Below are positions 22,385-32,358 of a stretch of DNA of 62,198 nucleotides, in pieces. The position numbers were made by a program, and so were the translations under genes. Below the pieces are notes generated by a model. It was not told the DNA's origin. It searched no databases and saw only the letters and a list, made by a program, of their open reading frames with translations. Origin of the DNA: Candidatus Sulfotelmatobacter sp. (GTDB taxonomy: Bacteria > Vulcanimicrobiota > Vulcanimicrobiia > Vulcanimicrobiales > Vulcanimicrobiaceae); contig DATJRY010000004.1 of assembly GCA_035504415.1 (NCBI GenBank), positions 1 through 62,198 of the forward strand, read 5' to 3'. Numbering within the stretch: position 1 is the first letter of the stretch; every line of letters begins with the position of its first letter.

Positions 22385-25321
22385 TCACCGGAAGTTGTGG
22401 GAGATCGAGAGCGTGAACGACCGCGGGCCGTAGCCCTTGAGGTTGGTCGCGTAGTAGTACGGCGTCGTGCCGTTGCCGGCATAGCCTATGCCTTCATACC
22501 CCAGGTCGAAGAACTGTGAGTCGACGTTGGAGATGTTGTGCACCGACCACTGCAGGTAGGTGTCGTTCGTCCCGTCCGGATGCGAGGCGTCGCGGATGAT
22601 CGGCACGCGGATCGTCGAGCTGAACACGGTGAACGCCGGCTCGTTGTACGAGTTGTTGGACCCGATGTACATGGCCCCGAAGCTCGCGAAGAAGCCGTGG
22701 TTGCGGTAGTTCAGCTCGCCGTAGCCTTGCGCGTACGGCATGCGCGTGTTCGACGCCAGCGTGTCGGGACCGAAGTTCTGACCCTGGACGAGGAACGGGT
22801 TCTGCGACGCTTCGTACGCCGACACCGCTATCGGCGCGTCGTGGATCAGTGAGCCCTGCGCGACGTAGCCGAAGCCTTGCAGCGGCGTGTTGGTGACGCC
22901 GAGCTCGATGCCCTCGTAGCGCGAGATCCCCAAGTTCGAATACGCCTGCGTGTACAGCGGCAACGGTCCGGCGGGACCATCGAAGATGCCGTTGGTGTAG
23001 TACGCCTTGAGGAACTGGTTGAAGAGGTTGGTCATGTAGATGTCGCCGGTGAGGACCGTCGTCGCGCCGATGCGGTGATCGGCGCCGAAGTCGTATCCGA
23101 ACGACGTCTCCGGATGGATGTTGAGGCCGCCGCCTTGCGTGTTGTAGTAGCCGGTGCCCTCGCCGTTGGGGCACTGCTTGGCGGGTACCTGCGCGGCGGG
23201 CGGTGGCGGGATCGACGCGACACCGCAGGCCGTCGCGCTTCCGCCGGCCGAACCGTTGAGGATTCCCAGGTAGGCGGGAACGATTCCCGAGCCGGCGGCG
23301 AGCCGCAGGCTGGTGTCCGGGTCGAGGCGATAGGCGAACGCGGCGCGTTCGTCGCTGTGCCAATTGATCTGATCGTTGAAGTCGATCGTGTAGGGTGCGG
23401 ACGATCCGTGCCAGGTCGCGAAGTTCGACGAGAGCCGGGTCAGGTAGTAGCCCGCCACCAAGCTCAGCTTGGGCGTGAGCTGGAAGTTCCCGCGCAACAG
23501 CAGGGTGCCGGTGTTCTGCGCCGATCCCGAAGGGATGTCGCCCGACCCGTAGTCGATGTCCGGTGTTCCCGGCTCGTAGACGTGGGTCTGCGAGTAGTTC
23601 TCGTCGAGCGAGAGCGTCAGCACGTTGCCCGACGTGCCGAGCAAGTGGTCGTACTCGAACGAGTAGCCCGTCAGATTGTCGAACTCATTGCTCTGGTACG
23701 TCGGATCGCTGATCGTCGCGATGTACGGGTTACCGTATGGATCGCGCCCGTCGAGGACCTGACCGTTGGTCGTCTGACCGTAGAGATACATCGGCATCGT
23801 GATCGCGGTGCCCGACGGATCGCCGTTAGTCTGGATACGGTTGATGACGGCGTTGTAGGCGCGGAACAACACGTTGTCCTGGCCGACCGTCGTGCGCAGC
23901 TCGCCCTCGAACATCGGCTCGCTATTGATCTCGTAGTCGCCGCCGAAGAGGTCGTTGTACGGGTTGAACGCCTGCCGCGTACCGGCCGGAATAATCCCCG
24001 GCAGCGTCGGGGTGAAGTCGTAGTCGAGCATGTCGTTCGTGTTGCCGTTCTGCGAGCTCGTCGTCTGCGTCGAGATGCTGGTCAGCGTCAGCGACGTCGC
24101 GTTCGAGAAGCTGTAGCGCATCTTGCCGAGGAACGCGCGGTTCTCGAACCAGGTCGGTACGTCGACGCAGCACCCGAGCACGTTCCCGGTGTAGCCGACG
24201 GTCGTATTGTAGGCGCCGACGGTCGAGCCTTTGATCGTGCCGGGCGTGGTGAGCGCGATCGGATTGCCGTGCGAGTCCGTGACGGTCAGAACGCCGTCAT
24301 CGAGCAAGTTGTACGGCGCGAACGACTGCGGGTCGTCGTTGCCGCCGGGTCCCGGCGTGCCGTAGCTGGCGTAGTCGAACACGAAGCCGAGCTTCCCGTT
24401 CGCGACCGTGTCGGCGATGCGGATATTTCCATATTTCCCGCCGTAGGAGTCGACGCCGAACTCAGCATTTCCGGTCAGCGTGGGCGTCGGGTCCCAGGTG
24501 CGGAAGTTGACCGTTCCGTTGATGGCTCGGCTGAGAATCGGCGTGACCGAGCCCGGGCCCTTCTCGAGCTCGATCGTCGAGAAGAGGAAGCGGCTGATGA
24601 AGGTTGTGACGTAGTCGCCGTATTCACCGACCGAGAGCGGGTGGCCGTCGATCAGCGTCGCGGTCTCGTACGAGAGCCCGCCGCGAATCTGTGGGAAGGT
24701 GATCGAGCCGGGAACGCCGCCGTTCGCGCTGCCGTTCGAGATCGAGGAGACGATGCCGGGCGTCTGGTCGAGGATGTCGCGGACCTGCAACGATCCTTGG
24801 TTCTCGAAGGTCTGCTGGCCGACGATCGACTGCGAGGCCGGCGTGGTATTGAAGACGGGGCCGCCGCCCCCGCCGCCGCTCACGCGCGTCGAGCCGATCG
24901 TGCGTAGCGAGGTGAAGGTCGGCCGCGTCAGTCCGATGCTGACGTTCACACCGCCGGGGACCAGTGCGACGTCCTCGTCGACCGCCTGCAAGAAGCCGGT
25001 AGCAGTGACGGTGATCTCGTATAGGCCCGGAGCCACGCTGAACGAGAAGTGTCCCGTCGCGTCGGTCGTCGTCGTCCCCGTCGCCGGCCCGCGCAGGGCG
25101 ACGTGCGCCCCCGCGACGGGCGCGCCGCCCGGATCGCTGACCTTACCGCTGATCGTGGCGGTTGCCGGAGCAACGGCTGGCGCCTGCGCGTACGCAGGTA
25201 GCGCGCCGAGCGGACCTGCGAGCAGCGCGATCAGCGTCGCGACGCTCGCCGTGCGAGAGAGGCTGAGCAACGGGGTCTCCTTTTGCTGCGATGTGGTGGC
25301 GCGTCGAGGCTGGCGGCTCAT
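22385..25321 (-). CDS. TonB-dependent receptor, large, with carboxypeptidase-regulatory-like domain
   Basis: The product has 978 residues. The signal peptide ends near AYAQA (about 45). The carboxypeptidase-regulatory-like domain is at about 57-130 (GAPVAGAHVALRGPATGTTT). The plug begins near 160 (NQGSLQVRDILDQTPGIVSS, then SGRAINGTVNFRTWD-type signatures) and the barrel ends SISHNFR with Phe in the assembly signal. ATG at 25321 overlaps the stop of the upstream lipoprotein gene by ATGA, so they are a coupled pair. A poly-Gly stretch precedes the plug. The ligand is unknown; no vitamin B12 box is visible upstream. Confidence 0.87.
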   Translation of the reverse strand: MSRQPRRATTSQQKETPLLSLSRTASVATLIALLAGPLGALPAYAQAPAVAPATATISGKVSDPGGAPVAGAHVALRGPATGTTTTDATGHFSFSVAPGLYEITVTATGFLQAVDEDVALVPGGVNVSIGLTRPTFTSLRTIGSTRVSGGGGGGPVFNTTPASQSIVGQQTFENQGSLQVRDILDQTPGIVSSISNGSANGGVPGSITFPQIRGGLSYETATLIDGHPLSVGEYGDYVTTFISRFLFSTIELEKGPGSVTPILSRAINGTVNFRTWDPTPTLTGNAEFGVDSYGGKYGNIRIADTVANGKLGFVFDYASYGTPGPGGNDDPQSFAPYNLLDDGVLTVTDSHGNPIALTTPGTIKGSTVGAYNTTVGYTGNVLGCCVDVPTWFENRAFLGKMRYSFSNATSLTLTSISTQTTSSQNGNTNDMLDYDFTPTLPGIIPAGTRQAFNPYNDLFGGDYEINSEPMFEGELRTTVGQDNVLFRAYNAVINRIQTNGDPSGTAITMPMYLYGQTTNGQVLDGRDPYGNPYIATISDPTYQSNEFDNLTGYSFEYDHLLGTSGNVLTLSLDENYSQTHVYEPGTPDIDYGSGDIPSGSAQNTGTLLLRGNFQLTPKLSLVAGYYLTRLSSNFATWHGSSAPYTIDFNDQINWHSDERAAFAYRLDPDTSLRLAAGSGIVPAYLGILNGSAGGSATACGVASIPPPPAAQVPAKQCPNGEGTGYYNTQGGGLNIHPETSFGYDFGADHRIGATTVLTGDIYMTNLFNQFLKAYYTNGIFDGPAGPLPLYTQAYSNLGISRYEGIELGVTNTPLQGFGYVAQGSLIHDAPIAVSAYEASQNPFLVQGQNFGPDTLASNTRMPYAQGYGELNYRNHGFFASFGAMYIGSNNSYNEPAFTVFSSTIRVPIIRDASHPDGTNDTYLQWSVHNISNVDSQFFDLGYEGIGYAGNGTTPYYYATNLKGYGPRSFTLSISHNFR

Positions 25322-26604
25322 TGCGGCACCCCCATCAGCTGCGCGTCGTCGATGAAGAAGTATCCGCTATATTTCGTCGACCCGCTGCCGCTGCCGGCTT
25401 TGGTCCACATGCCGATGAACAGCTCGACCTTCTGGCCCACGTACGGCGCAAATGCGGTCGCCGGGATCTGCTGCGTCTTGTAGGCGTTATCGCCCGGACT
25501 GCTGCTGGTGATGTCGGTGGTGTCGAGCAGCGTCGCGAGATAGTTGCCGCTCGTATCCAGCAGCAGGACGTCGAAGTCGAGATAGGTTGCGCCTTCGTTC
25601 CCGTTGGCGAAGTAGTCCATCGTCATGGTGGCGCCGACCGGGACCGTCACCGTCTGACACAGCCCGTTGTAGCCGTAATTTCCGGCGTTGTAGTTCGAGA
25701 ACAGCGCGCCGAAGACGGCGGCGTAGGTGCCGCTCGCGACCGGCACCGTTGTCTGCGTCGGAACCGGCGAGCTCGAGCCCTGTGGAACCGACGAGCCGTT
25801 CGCCATGATGACCGCGGCCGGGGTCGTCCCCGGGTTCGGCGTGTAGCTGGAGATCGGATGGATCGGCGTCACGCCGGATTCGGCCGCGAACACGGAGCAC
25901 TGCGTCCAGCCGGTTGCGTTCGGTGAAGGCGTCGCGTTGGGCCACGTGTACGCGACCTGCGTGCCACTTTCGAAGCTCGGGTCGGCCAAGACGTTGGTCG
26001 GCGTCGCCTGCGGCGTCGGCGTGGGCGTCGGCGTCGGCTCCGGATACGTGCCTTCATAGATCGCCAAATAGATGCTGCCGTTCGCAGCCAGTGTGATCGG
26101 CGTCTTTCCGGTGGTGAACGAGACGGCGTCGCCGCCGGTCTCGGGCGCGCTCTCGACGTTGGTCCAGGTCCCGTTGGCGTACTCGGCTTCTTGATAGGTG
26201 CCGGTAATCGCCGACGGATACGTCAGCCCGATCCCCGGCAGGCCCTCGAGCGTGGCGGCCGTCTGAGCGGTAATCGTCACGTAGACGACGCTCGGGTTGG
26301 TGGCGGCGGCCTTCGCTCGCCGTAACGCCGCCGGGTTCACCGGGATCGTCCCCGTCGGGTTCGTCGTCGACGTGCTGGCGTCGACCACCCCGCTCCCGCC
26401 CGTCCAGCTGATGACGCCGGTGACTCCGGCCACCGCTGGCAGCTGCTGCTGTGAGCCGCTCGAGGAGAGCGAGAACGTGCCTGGGCCGGCCGCCGGCGGC
26501 GGCGTCGCCAGATATGACGGGGCGGTGCTGCCGCCTCCGCCGCACGCGGTGAGGGCGACGGCCGCAACGGCCGTGGCGCCGAACGCCAACATCAAGAGAC
26601 GCAT
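25318..26604 (-). CDS. lipoprotein with Pro-Thr linker and C-terminal carbohydrate-binding-like domain
   Basis: The product has 428 residues from ATG at 26604. The lipobox LTAC is at about residues 18-21, followed by GGGG. An N-terminal domain of about 190 residues is joined by a TPTPTPTPQATP linker to a C-terminal jelly-roll-like domain. The latter starts VLADPSFESGTQVAYTWPNA and ends KYSGYFFIDDAQLMG, the layout of carbohydrate-binding or discoidin-like modules. It is coupled by ATGA to the TonB receptor, so it may be the surface partner of that receptor. Function inferred from shape. Confidence 0.7.
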   Translation of the reverse strand: MRLLMLAFGATAVAAVALTACGGGGSTAPSYLATPPPAAGPGTFSLSSSGSQQQLPAVAGVTGVISWTGGSGVVDASTSTTNPTGTIPVNPAALRRAKAAATNPSVVYVTITAQTAATLEGLPGIGLTYPSAITGTYQEAEYANGTWTNVESAPETGGDAVSFTTGKTPITLAANGSIYLAIYEGTYPEPTPTPTPTPQATPTNVLADPSFESGTQVAYTWPNATPSPNATGWTQCSVFAAESGVTPIHPISSYTPNPGTTPAAVIMANGSSVPQGSSSPVPTQTTVPVASGTYAAVFGALFSNYNAGNYGYNGLCQTVTVPVGATMTMDYFANGNEGATYLDFDVLLLDTSGNYLATLLDTTDITSSSPGDNAYKTQQIPATAFAPYVGQKVELFIGMWTKAGSGSGSTKYSGYFFIDDAQLMGVPQ

Positions 26605-26685
26605 GAGGATCCCTTCGGGGAGCGGTGGGGTCGAGAAGCGATACGAGCGCGGCCGGCCCAACGGGGAAAAGCCGCAAGCCCGCCA

Positions 26686-26769
26686 GGATCCATTAGGACC
26701 CGGCTCAGCTGAACGGCCTGAGCGCCGAGGAACGTACCAGCCTAGCTTTATGGATACTTTATCAAAGCT
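26686..26769 (-). promoter_or_regulatory. structured leader and palindrome of the lipoprotein-TonB receptor operon
   Basis: Three features lie upstream of the start at 26604. A hairpin pairs GGATCC (26686-26691) with GGACCC (26696-26701), loop ATTA, using one G-U pair on the minus-strand RNA. A second hairpin pairs GCTCAG (26703-26708) with CTGAGC (26718-26723). Further out, AGCTTT (26744-26749) mirrors AAAGCT (26764-26769), enclosing GATA-CTT-TATC, an operator-like dyad in the only AT-rich patch. I do not recognise a known riboswitch. Confidence 0.45.
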
Positions 26770-26848
26770 TGGCCGCCCTGGCGCCCTTGTCCACTGATTG
26801 TGCGATTGATTGCCGGTTCGGCTGGGCCAATTGGCGAACCGGCCCGGC

Positions 26849-27304
26849 GTGCCGCGACACTGGCTCTTCAAGACCGAACCCGACACCTTCTCGATCGCCG
26901 ACCTCGAGCGCGACGGGCGCACGGAGTGGTCCGGGGTGCGCAACTTTCAAGCCCGCAACCTGATGCGCGAGATGGCCGTCGGCGAGCGGGGTTTCTTCTA
27001 TCACTCGAGCGTCAAGCCGCCGGGGATCGTGGGCATCTGCGAGGTCATCAGCCCCGCGCACCCGGACACGACCCAGTTCGAACGCAACGGGCCGTACTGG
27101 GACCCCTCCTCGAAGCGGACCGACCCCAAGTGGTGGTGCGTCGACGTCGGATTCGTGCGCGCGTTCCCGCGCATGATCCCGATCGACGAGCTGCGCGCGC
27201 TCCCCGATCTCGCCTACCTGCCGCTGCTGCGCCGCGGCCAACGGCTCTCGGTCCAGCCGGTCGGGGAGCGCGAGTGGGACATCATCCTGAACCTGGTTTC
27301 TTGA
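26849..27304 (+). CDS. EVE-domain protein
   Basis: The product has 151 residues from GTG at 26849. RHWLFKTEPDTFSIADLERD is the usual EVE opening (WLFKSEPxxxS). GVRNFQARNLMREM and HSSVKPPGIVGICEV follow as expected for the PUA-like pocket, and KWWCVDVGFVRAFPR closes the barrel. EVE domains read modified bases (5-methylcytosine or related) in DNA or tRNA. The short upstream frame to 26810 is not needed. It stands alone, divergent from the lipoprotein operon. Confidence 0.88.
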   Translation: MPRHWLFKTEPDTFSIADLERDGRTEWSGVRNFQARNLMREMAVGERGFFYHSSVKPPGIVGICEVISPAHPDTTQFERNGPYWDPSSKRTDPKWWCVDVGFVRAFPRMIPIDELRALPDLAYLPLLRRGQRLSVQPVGEREWDIILNLVS

Positions 27305-27354
27305 TCGCGCGCTGACACAGACTTTACCGCCGCAGCACACGAGCGCGCGGTCGC

Positions 27355-27441
27355 AGCCGCCGTTTCGCCGAAGAACCAAGCAGCGGGCGGCTTTCTGACG
27401 CGCTCGCGCATTTGCGTAACCGGATGGCGGGCTGGTCCGGT
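27355..27441 (+). promoter_or_regulatory. possible structured leader of the modA-like gene
   Basis: AGCCGCC (27355-27361) pairs with GGCGGCT (27386-27392), and ACCGGA (27419-27424) pairs with TCCGGT (27436-27441). The GTG start is at 27468. Such stems are common by chance in GC-rich DNA, so this is only a candidate regulatory leader. It does not match a molybdenum-cofactor RNA that I recognise. Confidence 0.25.
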
Positions 27442-27467
27442 GGTTTCTCGGGGAGGCCACTTCGACC

Positions 27468-28238
27468 GTGTCGTCACGTGCTTCACAATTTACCGCCCTT
27501 TTCGCAATCCTGCTGAGCAGCGGCGCGAGCACGGCGTTCGCGGCCGATCACACGACGCTCAACGTGCTGGTCGCCTCGAACATGAAGCCGGCGTTCCTGC
27601 AGATCGCCGCCGCGTACGAGAAGACGCACCCCGACGTCAGCGTGCAGGGGACGTTCGTCAGCAGCACCGTCATCGACACGGAAGTCGAGCAGGGTGCCGC
27701 CGCGGACGCGATCGTCATCAGCCGGCTCGTCATCGAGCCGAAGATCACCGCGGCGGTCGACGGCTTCACGCCCGTCTATCAGACCCACTCGGTGCTCGCG
27801 ATCGCCAAGGGCGCCGCGAGCAAGATCGCCTCCGTCAAAGATCTGGCCAAGCCCGGCGTGCGTATCGCGATGGGCATCCCCGGCTCGGCGGTATCGGCGT
27901 GGCAGATTCCGCTCCAGGCCAAGCTCGCCGCCGCCTACGGCAAGGACTGGGGCGACCACTTCCAGGCCAACATCCAGCTCCGCAAGACCGACATCTTGCA
28001 CCTGCTCGAAGCGGTCGACAGCGGCGCGGCCGATGCGGTCTTCGTCTTCTCCTCGGACGTCGACCCGGCCAAGATGGTGCGCGTCGACCTGCCGCCCGCG
28101 ATGCAGGCCACCGTCCCGTTCGTGATGGCGACGGTCAAAGCGTCCCCGCACGCCGCCGCCACCCACGACTTCGTCGAATACTGCACCACCGCTCCCGCGA
28201 AGGCGATTCTCCAAGCTCATGGTTTCGATGCGCGCTGA
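27468..28238 (+). CDS. molybdate-type periplasmic binding protein (ModA-like), orphan
   Basis: The product has 256 residues from GTG at 27468 with a signal peptide ending ASTAFAA (about 25). [20 protein letters not shown] is the ModA-type opening, where ModA proteins have AASL/ASNM before the first anion contact. [20 protein letters not shown] and [12 protein letters not shown] also fit the family. No modB or modC gene is nearby. Its 3' end overlaps the chemoreceptor start by 20 nt, suggesting a sensory and not a transport job. Ligand not proven to be molybdate. Confidence 0.7.
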   Translation: MSSRASQFTALFAILLSSGASTAFAADHTTLNVLVASNMKPAFLQIAAAYEKTHPDVSVQGTFVSSTVIDTEVEQGAAADAIVISRLVIEPKITAAVDGFTPVYQTHSVLAIAKGAASKIASVKDLAKPGVRIAMGIPGSAVSAWQIPLQAKLAAAYGKDWGDHFQANIQLRKTDILHLLEAVDSGAADAVFVFSSDVDPAKMVRVDLPPAMQATVPFVMATVKASPHAAATHDFVEYCTTAPAKAILQAHGFDAR

Positions 28239-30321
28239 ACGACGTTTCCCACTCGCCGTCAAGCTGTTCGCCGGCTTCGCCGTCTGCGTGCTGCTGGTCG
28301 GCGTCGAGTCGACGCTGGCGGTCCTCTCGACCAACTACTCGCAAGCGAAGACGCACGCCATCGTCAACGCGATCCCGAGCACCCGCGAGACGCGCGACGC
28401 GGTGCTGCAGATCGTCAACCTGGAGTCCTCGCTGCGCGGCTACGCGATCGGCTACGACAAGACGTACCTGGCCGGCAGCGACGACGCCAAGACCCGGCTC
28501 GACGAAGATACGACCGCGTTGAACATCTTCGCCGCGAACCATCCGCTCTTCAAGCGGTGGCTCGACGAGGCGACGCCGCAGATCAGCGCCATCACCGACC
28601 TGGCCGACCGCATCCAGAACGAGCTGACGCTGCACAAGCAGGCCGACGCGGCGCGCGATCTGCTCGCGCTCAAGACGAAGGTCGACACGTTCCGCAACGT
28701 CGGCGGCTACATCGACGACGGCTCGATCAAGACGCCGGCGATCTTCACCTCGCTCTTCTCCGAGCTGGTCTCGGCCCAGGACGCCGCCCGCATCGAGTTC
28801 GTCGTCGTCGGCGCCTTCTCGGTCCTGGCCTCGATCGTCATCGCCACGCTGCTCAGCCTCTCGCTCTCGCGCCGGCTGCAGCGCGTCTCGAGCGCGATCG
28901 CGACCATCGTCTCGCGGGACCTGCCGGTCCTCTCCACGGCCTTCACCGACCTGGCCGCCGGCGATCTGCGCTCCGAGGTCCACATCGAAGCCGAGCCGAT
29001 CGCGGTCGGCGGCAGCGACGAGATCGGCGACCTCGCGCGCGCCTACGACGCGCTGGCCGAGGGCCTGAGCGGGATCGCCCGTGAGTTCGGCGGCGCGACC
29101 GCGCGCCTGAGCGATGCGATCTCGTCGGTCGCGCTGGCCTCCGAGATCGTCGGCCGGGTCAGCACCGAGATGTCGCTCGCGACCGGTCAATCGACGGTTG
29201 CCATCGACGGCATCTCGCGCTCGATGCACGGCCTGGCCGACGTGGCCAAGAGCCAAGCCAACCACGGCCGCGAGGGCAGCGCGTCGGCCGACGCGCTCAA
29301 CCGCATCGCCGCGCAGATCGCCAGCGGCGCCGTCGAGCAAGCCTCGTCGGTCGCCGAGTCGGCCAACGCCGTGCGCGACCTCGACGCCGACCTGCGCTCG
29401 CTGGCGACGCTGGCCGAAGGGCTCTCCGAAGCGGCGCGCAGTGCCGATCAGGAAGCCGACGCCGGTTCGACCGCGGTCAGCAGCACCGAGGCCGCGATGG
29501 AGCGCCTGCAGGGGCAATCGCACCAGGTCATGGAGGCGATGTCCTCGCTCGAGAACCGCTCGGTCGAGGTCGAGGGGATCCTCGAAGCGATCGACGCGAT
29601 CGCGGAGCAGACGAACCTGCTGGCGCTCAACGCCGCGATCGAAGCGGCGCGCGCCGGCGACCAAGGCCGCGGCTTCGCGGTCGTCGCCGACGAGATCCGC
29701 AAGCTGGCCGAACGGTCCGCCGTCTCGACCAAGGAGATCGCCGGCATCGTCGGCGCGATCCGTCGCGAGACGGTCGCCGTCGCCGCCGGCCTGAGCGAAG
29801 CCGACAAGGCGATGGGCGAGACGCGCACGCTGGCCGAGCGCGCCTCGGCCTCGTTCTCCGGCGTCGCCGCCGCGATCGACCGCACCCGCGCGGTCGCGGA
29901 CGAAGTCGCCGAGCGCACCGAACGGATGCGCTCGACCTCGAACGGTCTGACCCGCAACGTCGAGAGCGTCTCGGCCGTCGTCGAAGAGAACGCGGCCGCG
30001 GCCGGTGAGATGCGCGAGTCGGCCGGCGCCGTCGCGGACAGCCTGCGGCCGGTCGCGCAGAGCGCCGAAGAGCAGTCGGCCAGCGTCGACAGCGTCTCCT
30101 CGGCGACGCTCGAGCTCTCGGCGCAGATGCGGCAGATCGAAGTCAGCGCCACCAAGCTGCGCCAGCACGCCGATCAGCTGGGCGCGCTGGTCCGTACCTT
30201 CCGCGTCCGCGGCGAAGCCGCCGACGCGTCAAACGGCCTGATAGCGCTTGAGGAAGATCTGCTGGGTGTCGACGCGCGTCTCCCCGGGCATGACACGCCG
30301 GCGCTCGTAGCTGCCATCTGA
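28219..30321 (+). CDS. methyl-accepting chemotaxis protein with CHASE3-like sensor
   Basis: The product has 700 residues. Transmembrane helices are at about 13-36 and 193-215, enclosing an all-helical CHASE3-like periplasmic domain. HAMP covers about 217-290. The signalling tip [20 protein letters not shown] starts near 458 and is followed by [16 protein letters not shown] to about 500. The start overlaps the ModA-like gene by 20 nt. The last 31 residues run antisense to the end of the ppk gene and look like read-through tail. It would couple periplasmic ligand binding to CheA. Confidence 0.88.
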   Translation: MVSMRAERRFPLAVKLFAGFAVCVLLVGVESTLAVLSTNYSQAKTHAIVNAIPSTRETRDAVLQIVNLESSLRGYAIGYDKTYLAGSDDAKTRLDEDTTALNIFAANHPLFKRWLDEATPQISAITDLADRIQNELTLHKQADAARDLLALKTKVDTFRNVGGYIDDGSIKTPAIFTSLFSELVSAQDAARIEFVVVGAFSVLASIVIATLLSLSLSRRLQRVSSAIATIVSRDLPVLSTAFTDLAAGDLRSEVHIEAEPIAVGGSDEIGDLARAYDALAEGLSGIAREFGGATARLSDAISSVALASEIVGRVSTEMSLATGQSTVAIDGISRSMHGLADVAKSQANHGREGSASADALNRIAAQIASGAVEQASSVAESANAVRDLDADLRSLATLAEGLSEAARSADQEADAGSTAVSSTEAAMERLQGQSHQVMEAMSSLENRSVEVEGILEAIDAIAEQTNLLALNAAIEAARAGDQGRGFAVVADEIRKLAERSAVSTKEIAGIVGAIRRETVAVAAGLSEADKAMGETRTLAERASASFSGVAAAIDRTRAVADEVAERTERMRSTSNGLTRNVESVSAVVEENAAAAGEMRESAGAVADSLRPVAQSAEEQSASVDSVSSATLELSAQMRQIEVSATKLRQHADQLGALVRTFRVRGEAADASNGLIALEEDLLGVDARLPGHDTPALVAAI

Positions 30322-32337
30322 GCTCAGGATCCGCGCCTTGACGTTGTCGTGCAGATATACGTCGAGGATGTCATCGCAGATCATGTCGCACAGCACCGGG
30401 TCGAAGACGGGTAGCACCGTCTCGACCCGGCGATCGAGGTTGCGTCCCATCCAATCGGCGCTGCCCATGTAGACCTCGCGCTCGCCACCGTTGGTGAACA
30501 CGAAGATGCGCGAGTGCTCCAGGAAGCGGCCGACGATGCTGCGCACGCGGATCGTCTCGCTAATGCCCGGCAGACCCGGCCGCAGCACGCACATCCCGCG
30601 CACGACCAAGTCGATCGGCACGCCGGCGGCCGAGGCGCGGTAGAGCGCCTGCACGATGCCGGCGTCGCTGATCGCGTTGAGCTTGGCGACGATGCCGCTG
30701 GGCCGGCCTTCGCGCGCGTGCGCGGTCTCACGGTCGATCAGCTCCTCGAAACCGACCCGCAGCCCGGTCGGCGCGACCATCAGCTGCTCGTAGCTGTCGG
30801 CCTTCGAGAAGCCGGTCAGCGCGTTGAACAATTGCGTCGCGTCGGCGCCCAAGTCGGCGCGGCACGTGAACAGGCTCAAGTCGGTGTAGATGCGGGCCGT
30901 CTTGTCGTTGTAGTTGCCGGTGCCGAAGTGCATGTAGCGGCGGATGCCGTCCGGCTCCTCGCGCACGATCAGCGTGACCTTGGCATGGGTCTTCAGTCCG
31001 GCCACGCCGTACACGACGTGCGCGCCGACGCGCTCCAGGGTGCGCGCCCAGTGGATGTTGTTCTCTTCGTCGAAGCGCGCTTTGAGCTCGATCAGCGCCG
31101 CGACTTGCTTACCCTCTTCCGCCGCGCCCAAGAGCGCGCCGACCACCGGCGAGTTGCCGGAGGTGCGATAGAGGGTCTGTTTGATCGCCAGCACGCTGGG
31201 ATCGTGCGCCGCCTGCTTGACGAACTGCACGACCGGGTCGAACGACTCGTAGGGATGGTGCAGCAGCAGATCGCCTTCGCGGATCACCGCGAACATGTCG
31301 GTCTGCCCGATCAAACGCTTGGGGATCGCCGGCGTGAACGGCGGATCGTGCAGCGCGGGCTCGTCGATGTTGACCAGCGCCCACAGGTCGCTGGTCCCCA
31401 TCAGCCCCTCGACCTCGTAGCAGTCGCTGCGGTCGAGCTCGAGCGCTTCCAGCACCATGTCGCGCAGCGCGTCGGGCATGCCGGCCTGCACCTCGAGCCG
31501 CACCGGCTCGCCGAAGCGGCGCTTGCGCAGCTCCGACTCGATCGCTCGCAGCAAGTCGTCGGCCTCGTCCTCCTGCAGGTCGAGGTCCGCGTCGCGCGTG
31601 ACCCGGAACAGGTACGAGTCGATGACGCGCAGTCCCGGGAAAAGCGCTTCCAAGTTCTGCGCGATGATGTGCTCGAGCAGCACGAACCAGCGCTGTCCCG
31701 TCGGCGCCGACTCGACCGGCACGAAGCGCGGCAGCGAACCCGGCACCTTGACCCGCGCGACCAAATGCTGGACGCCCTCGGGCGTCGTCTCCTCCAGCTC
31801 GACGGCCAGCGAGATCGACAGGTTCGAGATGTACGGGAAGGGATGGCCCTTGTCGATCGCCAGCGGCGTAAGCACCGGGAAGACGCGCTCGTCGAAGTAG
31901 CGGCGCATGGCCCGCTTCGTCGTCGAGTCGAGCTGCTCGTAGTTGAGGATGCGAATGCCGTGGCGTTCGAGCGCCGGCAGCAGCTGGTTGCGCAGACAGT
32001 CGTCCTTCTGCGCGAGCGAGCGCCGCAGGCGCGTGCTGACCAGGTCGAGCTGTTCCTCGGGCAACCGGCCGTCATCGGAGCGCCGATGCACCTCCGCCGC
32101 GAGCTGCTGCATCAGACCCGCGATGCGGATCATGAAGAACTCGTCCAGGTTGGTGCTGTAGATCGCGATGAACTTGAGCCGCTCGAGCAGCGGGTTGCGT
32201 TCGTCGAGCGCCTCCTCGAGGACGCGGTCGTTGAACTCCAGCCAAGAGGTCTCGCGATTGAAGTACAGCGCCGGGTCGTCCAGCTTCAGGACGGGCGCCG
32301 GGCGGAGCTCGGGATCGACCTGCGAACCGGTGACCAT
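30229..32337 (-). CDS. ppk1: polyphosphate kinase 1
   Basis: The product has 702 residues from ATG at 32337, chosen because GGAGG precedes it; an upstream ATG at 32394 would overlap the divergent permease. [20 protein letters not shown] is the N-terminal domain opening. The two phosphate-handling histidines lie in [13 protein letters not shown] and [14 protein letters not shown], and [15 protein letters not shown] is canonical. The enzyme makes polyphosphate from ATP reversibly at the membrane periphery. Its 3' end overlaps the chemoreceptor gene by 93 nt on the opposite strand. Confidence 0.95.
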   Translation of the reverse strand: MVTGSQVDPELRPAPVLKLDDPALYFNRETSWLEFNDRVLEEALDERNPLLERLKFIAIYSTNLDEFFMIRIAGLMQQLAAEVHRRSDDGRLPEEQLDLVSTRLRRSLAQKDDCLRNQLLPALERHGIRILNYEQLDSTTKRAMRRYFDERVFPVLTPLAIDKGHPFPYISNLSISLAVELEETTPEGVQHLVARVKVPGSLPRFVPVESAPTGQRWFVLLEHIIAQNLEALFPGLRVIDSYLFRVTRDADLDLQEDEADDLLRAIESELRKRRFGEPVRLEVQAGMPDALRDMVLEALELDRSDCYEVEGLMGTSDLWALVNIDEPALHDPPFTPAIPKRLIGQTDMFAVIREGDLLLHHPYESFDPVVQFVKQAAHDPSVLAIKQTLYRTSGNSPVVGALLGAAEEGKQVAALIELKARFDEENNIHWARTLERVGAHVVYGVAGLKTHAKVTLIVREEPDGIRRYMHFGTGNYNDKTARIYTDLSLFTCRADLGADATQLFNALTGFSKADSYEQLMVAPTGLRVGFEELIDRETAHAREGRPSGIVAKLNAISDAGIVQALYRASAAGVPIDLVVRGMCVLRPGLPGISETIRVRSIVGRFLEHSRIFVFTNGGEREVYMGSADWMGRNLDRRVETVLPVFDPVLCDMICDDILDVYLHDNVKARILSSDGSYERRRVMPGETRVDTQQIFLKRYQAV

Positions 32338-32358
32338 GGCCTCCGGTCGATTCGGCAC

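Noticed and set aside
22877-24907. 676-codon plus-strand frame opposite the TonB receptor
   Set aside because: Composition is shadow-like (Arg, Val, Asp repeats) and the opposite strand encodes a clear receptor with signal peptide and plug.
25291-25926. plus-strand 211-codon frame
   Set aside because: It is antisense to the lipoprotein gene and lacks domain features.
30514-32358. N-terminal extension of the osmoprotectant permease through ppk1
   Set aside because: It is antisense to ppk1; the permease motif begins after the GTG at 32359.
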